Assembly: GCA_963662175.1 (NCBI GenBank)
Contig: OY759219.1
Location: forward strand, 25,028,908-25,092,907
Direction: 5' to 3'
Source: Aradus depressus
Lineage: Eukaryota > Arthropoda > Insecta > Hemiptera > Aradidae
Length of the DNA: 64,000 nucleotides
Positions 1 to 10,500 of this stretch are shown piece after piece. The notes under the pieces are model-generated. The model was not told the origin of the DNA, made no database searches, and worked only from the letters and a program-made list of their open reading frames with translations. How positions within the stretch are numbered: the stretch's first letter is position 1; the number at the start of each line of letters is the position of its first letter. The position numbers and the translations under genes were made by a program.

Positions 1-520
1 TGAGAAGGTCGTCTCTTTTGTAAATCTTTTACCTGGAAAGAAGAAAAATGTTGAATACCCAAAAGATGCCCCGAAATGAGAACAATCAATAATGATTGAA
101 GGATAACAAATTAATAGATCTCTTTTAATTTATTGAAATATATGAATAAATGTCTCATGTGTAATAGTGATATATTGGACCAATAAATAATACCAATATT
201 GGGGATGGAATTGGATGGAAACTCATTGGTGCTTACACCTGACACTGTCACGCGAAGCAATGGCCAAGGTCGAAGGGGCAACTGTAACTGTGCCTGAGGT
301 TTAGTAGATGGATCTGCCGAAGAGGTGTACAATTCTTAAGGCTTTCATCCATTGGCCTACTGGTTGGAGATTCGAATCTTTTTTCATATTTTTTTTTTAA
401 GATGACCAAGAATTCATGATTATATCTTGAAATCTAATAAAAAAATATCAAAAAAGATTTTACCAAGAATTCATGATTATAATTTCTCACAACAAAAATA
501 TATCAATTCTCCAACTTCAT
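1..520. other. AT-rich DNA, nothing recognised
   Basis: No supported gene. A single GATTCGAATC near 370 resembles a tRNA B box but has no matching A box at the right distance. Confidence 0.5.
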
Positions 521-1276
521 GATGTGATGTATAAAATATACATGCAGTCAAATTATTAATATTATAAAAATTAATTATATTTATTTATATAAAAAAAACA
601 AAGAAGCAACTAAATTGATGAATAATAATATGAATGCATTTTGTTTTGAAACAACCCAAGAATAAAAAAACAAAACACGACCATCAGCTGTTTCAGGGTG
701 AGTGTAGAGGAGTCGAAGGTTGGTAGGTCTGTGTTGAGATGGAGTGAGAGTTTAGGCTCAAGGTGTGGAGAACTAAGTTGTAGTGAATCGATTGTGATTA
801 ATTGGAGTATTAATTGAAATAAATGCACAAAGGAGGTACACTAATTCATTTATATGCCCTAAAATAACTTAAATTTGAAGAATGGCCAGTATTTAGAAAG
901 AAAAGAGACTAAAACATAAATATAAATATTAGGTTGTAAAATTTCTTTTTGTAGATATTTTGACTTTTTTTTTCTCTTAGTTATTAATTTTATTATGTAG
1001 TTCTAAGTAAATAAACCCAATTATTTGTTCTCTAAATTCTATTCTATTCATTTTCCCTGTTGGCCCAGTAACATAATTTTAAAACCTTTGGATTAGATTT
1101 AATATTTTTGAAAAATTTAGATAACAATATGGGATTTCTTAAGAAATCCAAATAAAAAGTTTGTTAATTGAATTTTTTTTAAAATTACGTGCACGTCTTG
1201 AACTTTTGATATTTTTTTTAGGGTCCTTTTCGGAACTAGGTATTGTAGAAATCAAAATTTAGTAAAAGACCAGATA
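521..1276 (+). mobile_element. Family G element, copy 1
   Basis: This is one of four related copies of a non-coding element of about 800 bp. Shared landmarks are GTGATGTATAAA at the start, CCATCAGCTGTTT, TTTTCCCTGTTGGCCC, CCTTTGGATTAGATTTAA and GTAGAAATCAAAATTTAGTAA. It is cut at its right end by the start of a SINE-A body. No coding capacity or clear terminal inverted repeat was seen, so its class is unknown. Confidence 0.6.
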
Positions 1277-1515
1277 CACGACCGAGACTCTCAAATTATT
1301 TTATCTGGGAGGTAAAATTAACTTAAGCATGCCGTCCTTCGGATGGAACGTAAGCGATGGTCCCGAGCTTGTACGATGTCAGGTACTTGTTAAAGACCCC
1401 TGCTCTAGTTAAATAAAAGTTTAGGGTAGGCAAAATTTGGGACTCCCACAGTAGAGTCGGGCTCATGTCCACCAGAGTGACGAAAGAGCTCTCTGCTAGT
1501 AGGCGATTAAAGACC
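1277..1515 (+). mobile_element. SINE-A, 5'-truncated copy
   Basis: The copy begins inside the end of the tRNA-like head (ACGACCGAG) and keeps the body landmarks CCGTCCTTCGGATGG, AAAGACCCCTGC and ACAGTAGAGTCGGGCTC. It ends without the CCTAA tail. Confidence 0.8.
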
Positions 1516-1778
1516 CAATAGTAATTTCCATTATTTTTCTATTTTCTTTCATTCTTTGTTTCCAACGTTCTCCCTTTTCGAAACACTCAATTTCTATCAA
1601 CAAAAATGATTATCCTCGGAAAACGTACCCTTATGGAAACTTTACGCTGAGATGTTTAAATATTTTCATTTCTTATTAAAAAAAAGTTAGTAATGAAATA
1701 TTTTTTTCGGGAGCTAAATTGAAATATACAAAATGTAAGTCTAGCAAATGTATGAACGATAGTGGATACAGTGACTTT

Positions 1779-1851
1779 ATAAACTAGGCAAGTTTACAAG
1801 TTTGCCTGAACATAATATGTTCAGGCAAACTTGTAAACTTGTCTAGTTTAT
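1779..1851. repeat. Near-perfect palindrome, 35-bp arms
   Basis: The left arm ATAAACTAGGCAAGTTTAC... is repeated in reverse complement with one mismatch and almost no spacer; the centre is CATAATATG near 1814. It lies 18 bases before a SINE-A head. Confidence 0.85.
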
Positions 1852-1869
1852 ATATTATATAAAAATTAC

Positions 1870-2145
1870 CGAGGGCGCCGGTAGCCGCGCTTGCCTTCTG
1901 AGCTCATGATTGTGGGTTCGAAACCCGGCCGAGGCCCTTAGTTTATTTTATCTAGGAGGTAAAATAAACTTAAGCACGCCGTCCTTCGGACGGAACGTTA
2001 AGCGATGGTCGCGAGCCTGACAAGGTACTCGTTAAAGACCCTTGCCCTAGGTAGATAAAAATTTAGAGTAGGCAAAATTTAGGACTCCCACAGTATAGTC
2101 GGTCTCATGTCCACCAGATCGACGAATGAGCGTTCATTAAAGATG
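1870..2145 (+). mobile_element. SINE-A with tRNA-like head
   Basis: The head starts GAGGGCGCCGGTAG. The A-box region has a small deletion (the CTCAGTGGTATG section is missing). The B box GGTTCGAAACC is at 1915-1925. The body follows with CCGTCCTTCGGACGG and CACAGTATAGTCGG. The 3' end is degraded and lacks the tail. Confidence 0.85.
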
Positions 2146-2854
2146 GCACCTATTAATTTTGCGCGGAATTGGAGGTAAAAAAATTACTGCTGATGTAATG
2201 GCACATAATTCAGTATGAGTATTCAGAAGTCAAATATTGCGTTTGGAGAGAGAGCAAAAAATTAATTCATAATTTCTTGCTGGGGAAGTGCATTGTCGGT
2301 GATTCACAGATGACTTTTTTAAATTAGTTTTTTGAACTTTCTTATACTTAACACGTTAACTTTGCATTCAAGCATATTATACGTAATGAGTCGTTAGGGA
2401 CTTGCTGACCTGAGGAGTGTAGTAAGGACGACAAGGTGCGGTATCCTGGCAAAAAGAGCCCAGTCATTTGATCTGATTAGAACACTTGTCAATCCTGCGT
2501 CCAACCTGAGATCCCCTCAATGACCTATTACACCCAAACCGACCACTGCCACTTACACAAGACTGATTAGGTTGACTTTCGGATATCTCTAAGTGAGAGT
2601 TTCAAACTAATAAGTCAAAACTATCCTTGAGGAACTAACCTATTTACCATATTAGTTGCTGAGGTTACGGTCCTCGTAGATAAGTAATGTTGACAACGAA
2701 AAAAAAAAACAATTATGTACTGTAGCCAAAACAAGAAAAACTTAAATGTCATGATTTTAGGAACGTATATTGCGAAAATGTGCCTAATCTCCATTATTAC
2801 AAATTGCAAAATTCATTGTTCATTATTTAGTTAACTCATGGCGGGCTTTAACTA
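2146..2854. other. Unassigned DNA with small repeat relics
   Basis: Near 2280-2318 there is a reversed piece of the family R left end (GCTGGGGAAGTGCATTG). 2690-2770 matches one arm of the hairpin at 4552-4700 (landmarks TATGTACTGTAGCCAAAACA and GATTTTAGGAAC). 2380-2600 is less AT-rich and I could not identify it. Confidence 0.45.
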
Positions 2855-3281
2855 TATAAAATGAATAAAAAATTAATAAATAAATACTTGAAAATATATG
2901 AGTACATAAATAATAATGATATAGATACACTTTTTAATTTAATAAAAATTAGGATACAAATTTTTGTAATCATCAGGTCCCAATGTGCGAAATATAGAAG
3001 AGAGAAAGAAAACAATTTTAGAATATCAAATATAAATTAAATAAAAAATAACAATAACAAATAATAATAATAATAATATATATAAAGTTTCATATTAAAA
3101 GATTTTACCAAATATTATACGTTTTTACTTTCTTATACATATATTATAGGGAAGTATTGTAGTCGTGCAAATATCGTAGATCGAGTTTTCAAAAGATTTT
3201 CAGTTCCCCTGCACGTATTGTATACGTAATACTTCTCATTATTATTTTATGTATTTTTTAAATTTATTTATTATTGATTGA
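2855..3281 (+). repeat. Locus A of an inverted duplicate with 43.6-44.3 kb
   Basis: This segment matches the reverse complement of 44030-44260 (LINE 3' untranslated DNA) and then of 43601-43724, in the same order. It lacks the foldback element found at 43732-44017 and so shows that insertion's empty site: TATACATATATTATAGGGAA. It runs directly into a reversed SINE-A at the same junction seen at 43.6 kb. Confidence 0.7.
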
Positions 3282-3545
3282 TTAGGTTAGGTTTTATGAC
3301 TCATGTCCGGGCTTTAACTACGAGGTCATATCGCCTACTACCAGACCGCTTTCGTCACTTTGGTGGACGTGAGCCCGACTCTACTATGAGAGTCCATAAT
3401 TTTGAATACCTTAAATTTTTATTCACCTAGATTAGTGGTCCTTAACAAGTACCAGATATGGTACAGGTTCGGGACCATCGTTTAAACAAACTAAGAGCCT
3501 CGGCCGGCTATTGAACCCGTGATTTCGAGGTCAGTAAGCGGAGAA
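3282..3545 (-). mobile_element. SINE-A, internally deleted
   Basis: Reversed copy starting with the tail (TAGGTTAGG) and TTTTATGACTCATG, ending in a decayed head. The stretch that normally carries CCATCCGAAGGACGGCGTGC is missing. It shares its tail-side insertion junction with the copy at 43254. Confidence 0.8.
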
Positions 3546-3589
3546 GTTAATATAATTGGTCAAAAATGAACCGGAAAGAAAAAAAATCT

Positions 3590-4010
3590 TTATTGAATCA
3601 CCGGGTTGTACTTCCCCAGTATAAATTAATCAATTAGGTTTTTTCTCTCCCTTCAAAGCTAATCGACCGTTTGGGCTAGAACTCAATCATCCCATCTTCA
3701 TACTAAATTTTGTATCGATACATTTATTACATAGGCAGTTAATAAAGTATTTGAATCGAACCCATTCTCTGGTGGAAAATTGATAAGTGCAATCATTACA
3801 TCAGGAGATATTGAGATTTTGGAGTTCAGCACCCCTCCAGATCTCCTCTTCCCTTTCCCGATTTGGCTAAAAATATATAGGTGTCATTCCTGGAGAATTG
3901 TGGATACACGTATAATATTACGTGTTATATACATAATATTACGTATTATATACATTCATTCCATCGGGAGTTATCGTGTACAGACATACACACACAGACA
4001 TAAGTAGTTT
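3590..4010 (+). mobile_element. Family R element
   Basis: It begins with CACCGGGTTGTACTTCCCCAG and continues with AATTAATCAATTA, the TCGATACATT landmarks and a CACACAGACA stretch. It is truncated on the right by a reversed SINE-A. The open frame at 3780-4007 lies wholly inside this repeat and is not a gene. Confidence 0.6.
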
Positions 4011-4285
4011 AAGGGTCATATCGCCTACTACCAGAGCGCTCTTTCGTCACTCTAGTGGACATGAGCCCGACTCTACTGTGGGGGTCCTAAATTGTGCCTA
4101 CCCTAAATTTTTATTTATCTAGGGCACGGGTATTCAACGAATACCTGACATCGCTTAACGTCCCATCCGAAGGACGGCGTGCTTAAGTTAATTTAACCAA
4201 TAAACTAAGGGCCTCGGTTGGGTTTCGAACCCACGATCTTGAGCTCAGAAGGCAAGCACGCATACCACTGAGCTACCGTTGCCCT
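4011..4285 (-). mobile_element. SINE-A, nearly full, reversed
   Basis: It retains the full tRNA-like head in reverse (ACCACTGAGCTACC, GGTTTCGAACCCAC) and body with a small internal loss. The tail is missing. Its head faces the head fragment at 4709, forming the outermost arms of a nested palindrome. Confidence 0.88.
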
Positions 4286-4347
4286 CAGTAGTTTAATATA
4301 TATTAGAGATGTTTTCGCCAGAGATCTTGTGGAAGTTCATCGTAATT

Positions 4348-4543
4348 ACTACTGAATAAAAACACTTAGAACAAGTCAAAAAATTCCACTATATTTATAT
4401 AAAATACACAATATATTTCGCTGGTTAGAGCATTGTCAAGTGTACAGGATACAGACAATGCTCTAACCAGCGAAATATATTGTGTCTTTTATATAAATAT
4501 AGTGGAATTTTTTGACTTGTTCTAAGTGTTTTTATTCAGTAGT
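4348..4543. repeat. Hairpin with 90-bp arms
   Basis: The left arm 4348-4437 (starting ACTACTGAATAAAAACAC) is matched in reverse complement by 4454-4543, with a spacer of about 16 bases. The arms are nearly identical, suggesting a young foldback element. Confidence 0.85.
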
Positions 4544-4551
4544 ATTTCATA

Positions 4552-4700
4552 TATATTACAGTTATGTACTATAGCCAAAACAAGAAGAACGTGAATGTCA
4601 AGTTTTTAGGAACATAAACATATTTTCGCAATATATGTTCCTAAAAACTTGACATTCACGTTCTTATTGTTTTGGCTGTAGTACATAATTGTAATATATA
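4552..4700. repeat. Hairpin with about 69-bp arms
   Basis: Landmarks are ATTACAGTTATGTACTATAG and AACGTGAATGTCAAG in the left arm, reversed at 4632-4700. A single decayed arm occurs at about 2690-2770, so this is a dispersed foldback family. Confidence 0.82.
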
Positions 4701-4708
4701 TTAAACTA

Positions 4709-4756
4709 TTGAGGGCGCCGGTAGCTCAGTGGTTTGCGGGCTCGCCTTCTCAAGAT
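4709..4756 (+). mobile_element. SINE-A head fragment
   Basis: Only GAGGGCGCCGGTAGCTCAGT and the following A-box region remain; the B box and body are absent. It lies head to head with the copy at 4011-4285. Confidence 0.75.
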
Positions 4757-5024
4757 GGTTGATGGTGACGAATTGTCATTTTTACTTCATCTAGACGAAA
4801 TATAGGGGATGTTATGTAATTGACGAAAAATACGAGTGACTGACACGAGTTACTGTTACCATAATAATCCATAAATCTTCTTTCACACTGGTAAATTATA
4901 AAGGTGTGCTTCTCAGAACCTAGATAATAGCGGTTTGGCTAAGACGACGCCAGGTACCGAACATGAATGAGTAGGCAATCGATATATTGAATGGTATCCT
5001 GTAAAGGGCCACGATTAGATAAAT
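4757..5024. other. Unassigned, includes a family R end fragment
   Basis: Landmarks near 4772-4830 (TTTTTACTTCATCTAG, ATAGGGGATGTTATGTAATTG) resemble the reversed right end of family R. The remainder is not identified. Confidence 0.35.
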
Positions 5025-5110
5025 GTCGGTGAATCATTGACAATGTACTTCCCCAGAACGAATTGATCAATTAATGTTTATAACTCTCTCGAAACCAATC
5101 GACGGTTACA
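5025..5110 (+). mobile_element. Family R left-end fragment
   Basis: Contains GTCGGTGAATCATTGACAAT, TACTTCCCCAG and AATTGATCAATTAA, then stops at a family H hairpin. Confidence 0.6.
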
Positions 5111-5119
5111 TTTACAATT

Positions 5120-5348
5120 GTGATGTGGCCATTACAGCACTTTCTTATACCAACCATGCTCACAGATCACTCTCTCTCCGTTTTCTCAAAATGATTTCTT
5201 ATTGGCATTACCAGGTATAAGAATGTCTTCTCTCAAGATAACGCTGTACAATGAGACAAAATGAAATGATTTTGAGAAGGGGAGGGGGAGAGAGAGTGAT
5301 CTGTAAGCGTGGTTGGTATAAGAAAATCCTGTAATGGCCACATCACAT
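5120..5348. repeat. Family H hairpin, long arms
   Basis: GATGTGGCCATTACAG... at 5122 is repeated in reverse complement ending at 5346. The arms include CTTTCTTATACCAACCA and CAGATCACTCTCTC and are separated by about 65 bases. Arms of 75-85 bp match with a few differences. Related sequence recurs near 13.7, 30.9, 32.2, 33.1 and 35.4 kb. Confidence 0.82.
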
Positions 5349-5700
5349 ATATTTTTCTTAATTTTTATAACTTTTCAAAAAACTACCAATACATAAACCA
5401 TATTTTAAAGTTCATTGCTATGACATTCGATTTAAAAATTAATAAATATATATTTATAACAAATAAATTTTTTATAGACATTTAGTGTACATTCTTCGGG
5501 GGCTATAACTTTTGTCGTATTGATCCTACCTCAAATCTAAGAGTTGTCACCGATTGAAAATTTTGTAAAAAACAATTTCGGTAATACTCAATTTTTCGAT
5601 AGGACTATCAGTTTTCGGGTAAATCAATGAAACGTCTAAAAATATGTGTTTCAAGAGAGCTCACAACTTTTCAATCAGATACACACAAAGAGACAGACAA
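5349..5700 (+). mobile_element. Family H body
   Basis: Landmarks CAAAAAACTACCAATA, TATAACTTTTGTCGTATTGA, TTTTTCGATAGGACTATCAG and CTCACAACTTTTCAATCA are shared with copies at 32.8, 35.5, 45.0 and 61.7 kb. No coding frame is conserved. Confidence 0.55.
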
Positions 5701-5910
5701 CGTCCCACCCTCCAAATTTCCCCTTCGCCGGTTCTGGATGCACATATAGAATTTCGTGTCGGTAGATTAATTTTATCAGGAGTACACATACACACACATG
5801 CAATTTTTCTTCCATATTTGGAATCAGGAGGTGGTAAGACATGAAATTTTCGCTGAAAATTCAACATCGAAATTTTGACCAATTACATAACTTCTAGGAC
5901 ACTTTGTATA
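5701..5910 (+). mobile_element. Family R right-end fragment
   Basis: Contains AATTTCGTGTCGGTAGATTA, a CACATACACACACA stretch and GACATGAAATTTTCGCTGAA, ending CATAACTTCTAGGACAC. The small open frames on both strands here are repeat-internal. Confidence 0.5.
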
Positions 5911-6774
5911 GTTTACATCTAAGTTTACATCTAAGAACTGATTCATATCTGGTCTTGAAAGAGGTGGTTAGCATCTCGGGACACAAACCCTCGCGACCCA
6001 TGGAGACGATTCTATGCTCATTTTCTCCAATAGAAAATACAAACATCAATTCCTTATTAGACAGACAAAAGAAATTTCTTTTTAATTGATTAATTAATGA
6101 TAAAAAATTATCTTAATTTTACGACCTCGGAAATACTCATTAACTAATGTTTAATTGAGAATCTGACATTTGCTAACATCAATAAACTTTTTCTTACTCA
6201 CATCTATTCATAAAAAAAAAAAATGTTTCTACTTTTTAATATATTTTTTTTAATTTTTTTTTTTTTTAATTTATTATTTAGTTTAAAGGTTAAAAAGAGA
6301 AACTGTTTTTATTTACATAAGTGAAGATGTCAATTATCTATGGAGCTTGAAATTTTATTAATAATAATTGATGCATTATGAAATTATATGTCGGATGGAA
6401 ATAAAGATTTTAACTTGTACCGTAAGTGTAGAAAGATTTCATTTTAAACAGGTACATTTTATGACTTTTTGTACCATGAAAATAACAGATGGAATAATGT
6501 AAATATTTTGTATTTAAATATTAAATAAAACATCACTAACACGCGATAAAACACCACTAACACGTGATAAACAGTTAGGTGATAATAAAACGTTTAGTAC
6601 TACTAGGCATAAATAACTAACTACTAGGCGACGCACATATGTTAAATATTAGTTGGTAGAGGGGGGAAAATAGTCTTCTCGATAATGAAAGCAAAATTTG
6701 GACGTGACAGCCCAGACTATGACTGGACTGGAGCCGGACGCGACTAGATTGGACCGAACACTTGATTCAAAAAA
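5911..6774. other. AT-rich DNA, nothing recognised
   Basis: Long A and T runs near 6210-6290. 6535-6580 has a short imperfect duplication (AACACGCGATAAAACACCAC then AACACGTGATAA). No supported gene. Confidence 0.45.
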
Positions 6775-7445
6775 TAAATTCTATGGTGAATTTTTTTCGC
6801 TCCCCCTCCAAAACCAGTCGACCATTAGTGCTAATGTTCAACAGTGGACTTACATAGGGGCTCCTAAATCTGTATACTAAATTTTTTGTCGATAAATTCA
6901 TTACATCGGGGTTTTTGAAGTCAGTCCCTACCCTGAACCCCCTTTCTTCAGCCGATATCGCTGAAATTTAACAGGTTATGTCACATTGGGTTTTGACTGA
7001 CTTTAAATATGAAATTTCATGTCAATACATTCATTACATCGATAGTTATTGGGATTTTAGAGATGAGTGCCTCGGTTCTCCCTTGCTTCTCGCCGATTCC
7101 GCTAAAAATTAATAAGTGTCGTCCTTATAAGGTTACATTAATTACAACATGCATAAGAGTTTTTGAGTAAAGTTCTCTTAGATCGATTTGACTGAAAATC
7201 GATAGTTGCCTGGGGGTTTCGGTCACACATATAAAATTTCGTATCGATACATTCATTCTATCAGCAGTTATTAGAGCTTTTGAGTAAATCCTTCCCCCTA
7301 ATCCCCTCTTCCCTTTGGTCGATTTGGCTAAAAAACAAGTCGTGTCATCTTTAGAGGGTTCTGGATTCACATATAAAATTTCGTATCGATACATTAGTTC
7401 TACCAGGAGCCATAACTTCCCCTATACATCGTTTAGCTTGGGGGA
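6775..7445 (+). mobile_element. Family R element with several internal units
   Basis: The landmark CGATACATTCATT (or variant) recurs near 6893, 7022, 7134, 7245 and 7385, spacing 111-140 bp. Each is followed by a CAGTTATT-like stretch, a C-rich block and a GCTGAAAAT-like block. The element is thus an array of diverged units, not a unique sequence. Confidence 0.6.
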
Positions 7446-8052
7446 GCGAAAAGTTAATTCATTAATTCGTTCTTTCTCATTTTACTTTTACATTTTATTC
7501 TTTCTGATACATGATATGATTAATCTATTATATATGATTTGATGATTTATTCTTATCATATCATGTATCCGGAAGAATAAAATGTTCACTCTCCTCTTCT
7601 TTGGGAAATGTACATTCTCCGGAGAATATCAACATTAACAGCTTATTCACTTTTACAGTAACTCTACTATATACATATAAGAATAATGTGACTTGGTTTT
7701 TGAGCTAGCCAAAGTTTGACAAATTTCAAAAATTTCTCTCCATTGAGTTGTGTTGGTTGATGTTGATGATGTGAGGACGTCATCCAGAAGACAAGGCGTG
7801 GCGTGGGCTATGGAATGCCGACTGGCCAGTACCCATTTGATTGTTTGCAAATTAGACAAAACAGTGTCATATTATGGCCTTTCAGATATCACGGCCAGAC
7901 AAACTTTCAAAATTATTTACATATATCTTGTCCAGTTTACATAATGTATCGTATAAACTAATTAAGCTTTATTTACATTAAACATAATATATATTATTGG
8001 AATTCCAATGGGGTTAATGTAAATTCCGTCCGAATTACAGACAAAAAAAAAG
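7446..8052. other. Unassigned stretch
   Basis: 7500-7590 carries an imperfect palindrome around TGATACATGATATGATTAAT / ATCATATCATGTATCC. 7653-7944 is open on both strands and listed separately as a weak candidate. No repeat family recognised. Confidence 0.35.
7653..7859 (-). CDS. Weak open frame, possibly exonic
   Basis: The minus-strand frame includes LASRHSIAHATPCLLDDV and TQWREIFEICQTLASSKTK and ends at a TAA before 7653. Composition is protein-like. An AG is available (GTACTGGCCAG near 7825) but lacks a clear polypyrimidine tract. The plus strand is also open across much of this DNA (7750-7944). It could equally be an unrecognised repeat. Confidence 0.15.
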   Translation of the reverse strand: MSNLQTIKWVLASRHSIAHATPCLLDDVLTSSTSTNTTQWREIFEICQTLASSKTKSHYSYMYIVELL

Positions 8053-8845
8053 TCATCGGTGATGTGATGTATAAAAAAAAAATACGCTTATTAAAATGAT
8101 TAAATTATTAATATTAAAAAATTAATTATATTTATTTTTCTATAAAAAGCAAATTTCTTTTAAACTAATTGAGTAAACTAACTAAACATGGCCATCAGCT
8201 GTTTTTTTTTAGTGTGATTAGTATCGAGTCGAGGCCTGGGTGGAATGGCGACGGTCTGAGTATGTGGAGTGTGGTGTTTGGGCTCAAGATATAATGAACT
8301 AAATATAAGTGTTTTGACGGTGAAATTGATCCGCAAAGAAGGTACTGTTGTTTGTTTATATGTACAGGATATATGCCTAGAAATATATAACTTAAATTTA
8401 TGGGATGGCCAAAGTTATAAAACTAAAAAAAAGATTGAATTAGCTTTAAGAATTTACTTTTTAAGATTTTTCTTTTGATTTTTGTTTGTTTCAATTGTTA
8501 TATATAGTTTTTAATTTTAATAATGTAGATTTTAGAAAAAAAAAACAATATTTGTTCTCGTAAATTATATTCTATTCATTTTCCCTGTTGGCCCTTTAAA
8601 GATAATTGAAAAATCCTTTGGATTAGATTTAAATATATTTGAAAAATTTAGAAAAACATGGCATTTATTGAGAAATCCAAATGAAAAGTTTGTTAATTAA
8701 ATTTCTTTAAATACGTGCACTTTCTTAGAAATTGCACTTCTTGAATTTTTGATATTGTCTAGGGCCTTTTTCGAAAATCTACTATAGAAATCGAAATTAA
8801 ATAGAAGACCAATTATAAATTTTTTACAAGAAATGTGGTGAGTTA
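8053..8845 (+). mobile_element. Family G element, copy 2
   Basis: Starts GTGATGTGATGTATAAA and runs through GGCCATCAGCTGTTTTTT, TTTTCCCTGTTGGCCC, CCTTTGGATTAGATTTAAA and TACGTGCAC to CAAGAAATGTGGTGAG. Full-length relative to copies 3 and 4. Confidence 0.65.
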
Positions 8846-8879
8846 TTGTTTATTTATTATTGTTTATAACATTATTATT

Positions 8880-9418
8880 AATTTTATAATCACCAGCTTT
8901 GTTCTTCCCCAGCACGAATTAATCAATAATGTTTTTGCTCTCCCACCAAACCCAATCGACCGTTTGAGCTAAAACTCAATTTTGACCTATAGTGGTGAAG
9001 CCACTAAATTTTGTATTAATGCATTCATTACATCGACAATTTTTAGAGTATTTGAATCGATCCTATTATCAGGTACGAACACTCCCTTCAATCTATTTCG
9101 AATTAATAGCTGCTATCCTTGTGGGATTTTGAATTTAAATATAATATTTCTTGTAGATACATTCAGTATATCGGCAGTTATTAGGATTTTTGTGTTGTAC
9201 CCCCTCTCTGATCCCCCCTCTCCTACGTCTGATTCTGCTGAAGATGAATGGGTTGTCGACCTTCTAGGGCTTTGAAATGTATGATATTTCGGCAGTTATT
9301 AGGATTTTTGTGTTGTACCCCCTCTCTGATCCCCCCTCTCCTATGTCTGATACCGCTGAAAATTATTGGGTTGTCGACCTTATAGGGCTTTGGAATGTAT
9401 GAACTTTCAGCAGTTATT
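8880..9418 (+). mobile_element. Family R element with a 105-bp internal duplication
   Basis: Begins near GTTCTTCCCCAGCACGAATT. The block TCGGCAGTTATTAGGATTTT followed by GTGTTGTACCCCCTCTCTGA appears twice (from 9170 and from 9289) almost identically, offset about 119 bp, so the unit expanded recently in this copy. The 97-codon open frame at 8982-9275 is inside the repeat. Confidence 0.62.
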
Positions 9419-9424
9419 AAGCCT

Positions 9425-9700
9425 CCCGCTCAATCAAAAATGATGGGCGCAACATGCATATTGAAAGTAAACTTACTGTCGATGATCACTCCAAGATACT
9501 TCATCTCACTTACTAGCTGAAGCCTTTCTTTCTCCAGAAACACTTCTACAGGAGTAGGATGTCTTTTCCGGGAGATATATACGAGTATAGTGCCTTGGAC
9601 TTGTTACTATTAAATTTTACGTTATTCCGTATAGCCCAGCTGCATACCTTAAAAAGTTCACGGTTAGCAGTCGGCTCTATTTCTAGTTCTGTCTGTCAAC
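9425..9700 (-). pseudogene. Non-LTR retrotransposon reverse transcriptase fragment
   Basis: Read on the minus strand, a frame gives VQGTILVYISRKRHPTPV followed by ERLQLVSEMKYLGVIIDS and KFTFNMHV. The motif YLGV-ID-K-F---H is the hallmark just after the catalytic core of Jockey/R1/I-like LINE reverse transcriptases. Upstream (9610-9700) the frame is broken by stops. No endonuclease or catalytic FADD box is present. It is a dead 5'- and 3'-truncated fragment. Confidence 0.75.
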
Positions 9701-9814
9701 ATAAGTGGTATATATCCATTATATATGTATATATACTTATGGTATGTAATATAAACAAGCCCGTTGCCAAGGCAACGGATTTAGAAGCAACGATATATTT
9801 TTTTTAAAACCAAT
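9701..9814. other. AT-rich spacer
   Basis: Contains ATATATATGTATATATACTT and the small inverted stretch CCGTTGCCAAGGCAACGG (9761-9778), an 18-base perfect palindrome. Confidence 0.5.
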
Positions 9815-10500
9815 TTAGAAAAGGACAAAGAAAATACAGAAGAAAGAAACCTAAGGATGAAGAAAATAAAATAGAAAATCAACAGGAAGAAAGTAAGAAT
9901 ACCTTTAAAAGGAATAAAAAGAAGAAAAGATGGCTGTAGGCCTAACCTTACAGTTATCAACCAACATTTTGTACATCAATTACCAGATCCACCGACTTTA
10001 AAATGAAACCAAATTTTCAGAAGAAATTTTAACACCCAGGAACAAAATGAAACAGCTAAAAGAAGAAGGAATGAAGACAATTTCAGGAAATTATAAGCAA
10101 AATTAAGAAAAGGTCAATAATTAAAAAACGAGTCGGTAGAAGGTTGTGAAAATTTATAGGAAAAGACAGTTAATTATTAAGAAGAATTTGAAAAGGGAAA
10201 AGAAGAGAAAAACACCCCACATCAGATGGAAAAGCCAGCTCAAAATTTCAAAAAGGAAGCAAGTTCCAAAAATGATCCAATTATAGAGGACGGATCCAAT
10301 CCAAAGCAGTATAAATGATCTGAAGGTGTATATCACAAAATTTACATGCTATTTTCGAGAAATGAAGAAGCCAAAATTTAAAAAAAAAGTTACAGAAAAT
10401 TAAGATGACAATTTAGAAGAAAGAAGAAACGGAAGAAAGGAGAGAAAACACCAAAAAATTTTAATATTTAGAAGTAAAACAACAGACAACAGGAAAAAGA
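9815..10500 (+). repeat. Purine-rich asymmetric tract
   Basis: For nearly 700 bases the plus strand is dominated by A and G in runs such as AAGAAGAAAAG and GGAAAAGAAGAGAAAAACACC, with few pyrimidines. No open frame survives and no repeat family was matched. Confidence 0.5.

Larger units (their letters stand above)
4262..4735. repeat. Nested palindrome: outer arms enclose two hairpins
   Basis: The outer arms are the opposed SINE-A heads plus TTTAATATATATTA (4288-4305) and TAATATATATTAAA (4692-4705). Between them lie two complete hairpins, 4348-4543 and 4552-4700. As single-stranded nucleic acid this could fold as a multi-way junction. Confidence 0.7.

Noticed and set aside
8982..9275. 97-codon plus-strand frame
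   Set aside because: It lies entirely inside a family R element, and its second half duplicates with the repeat unit.
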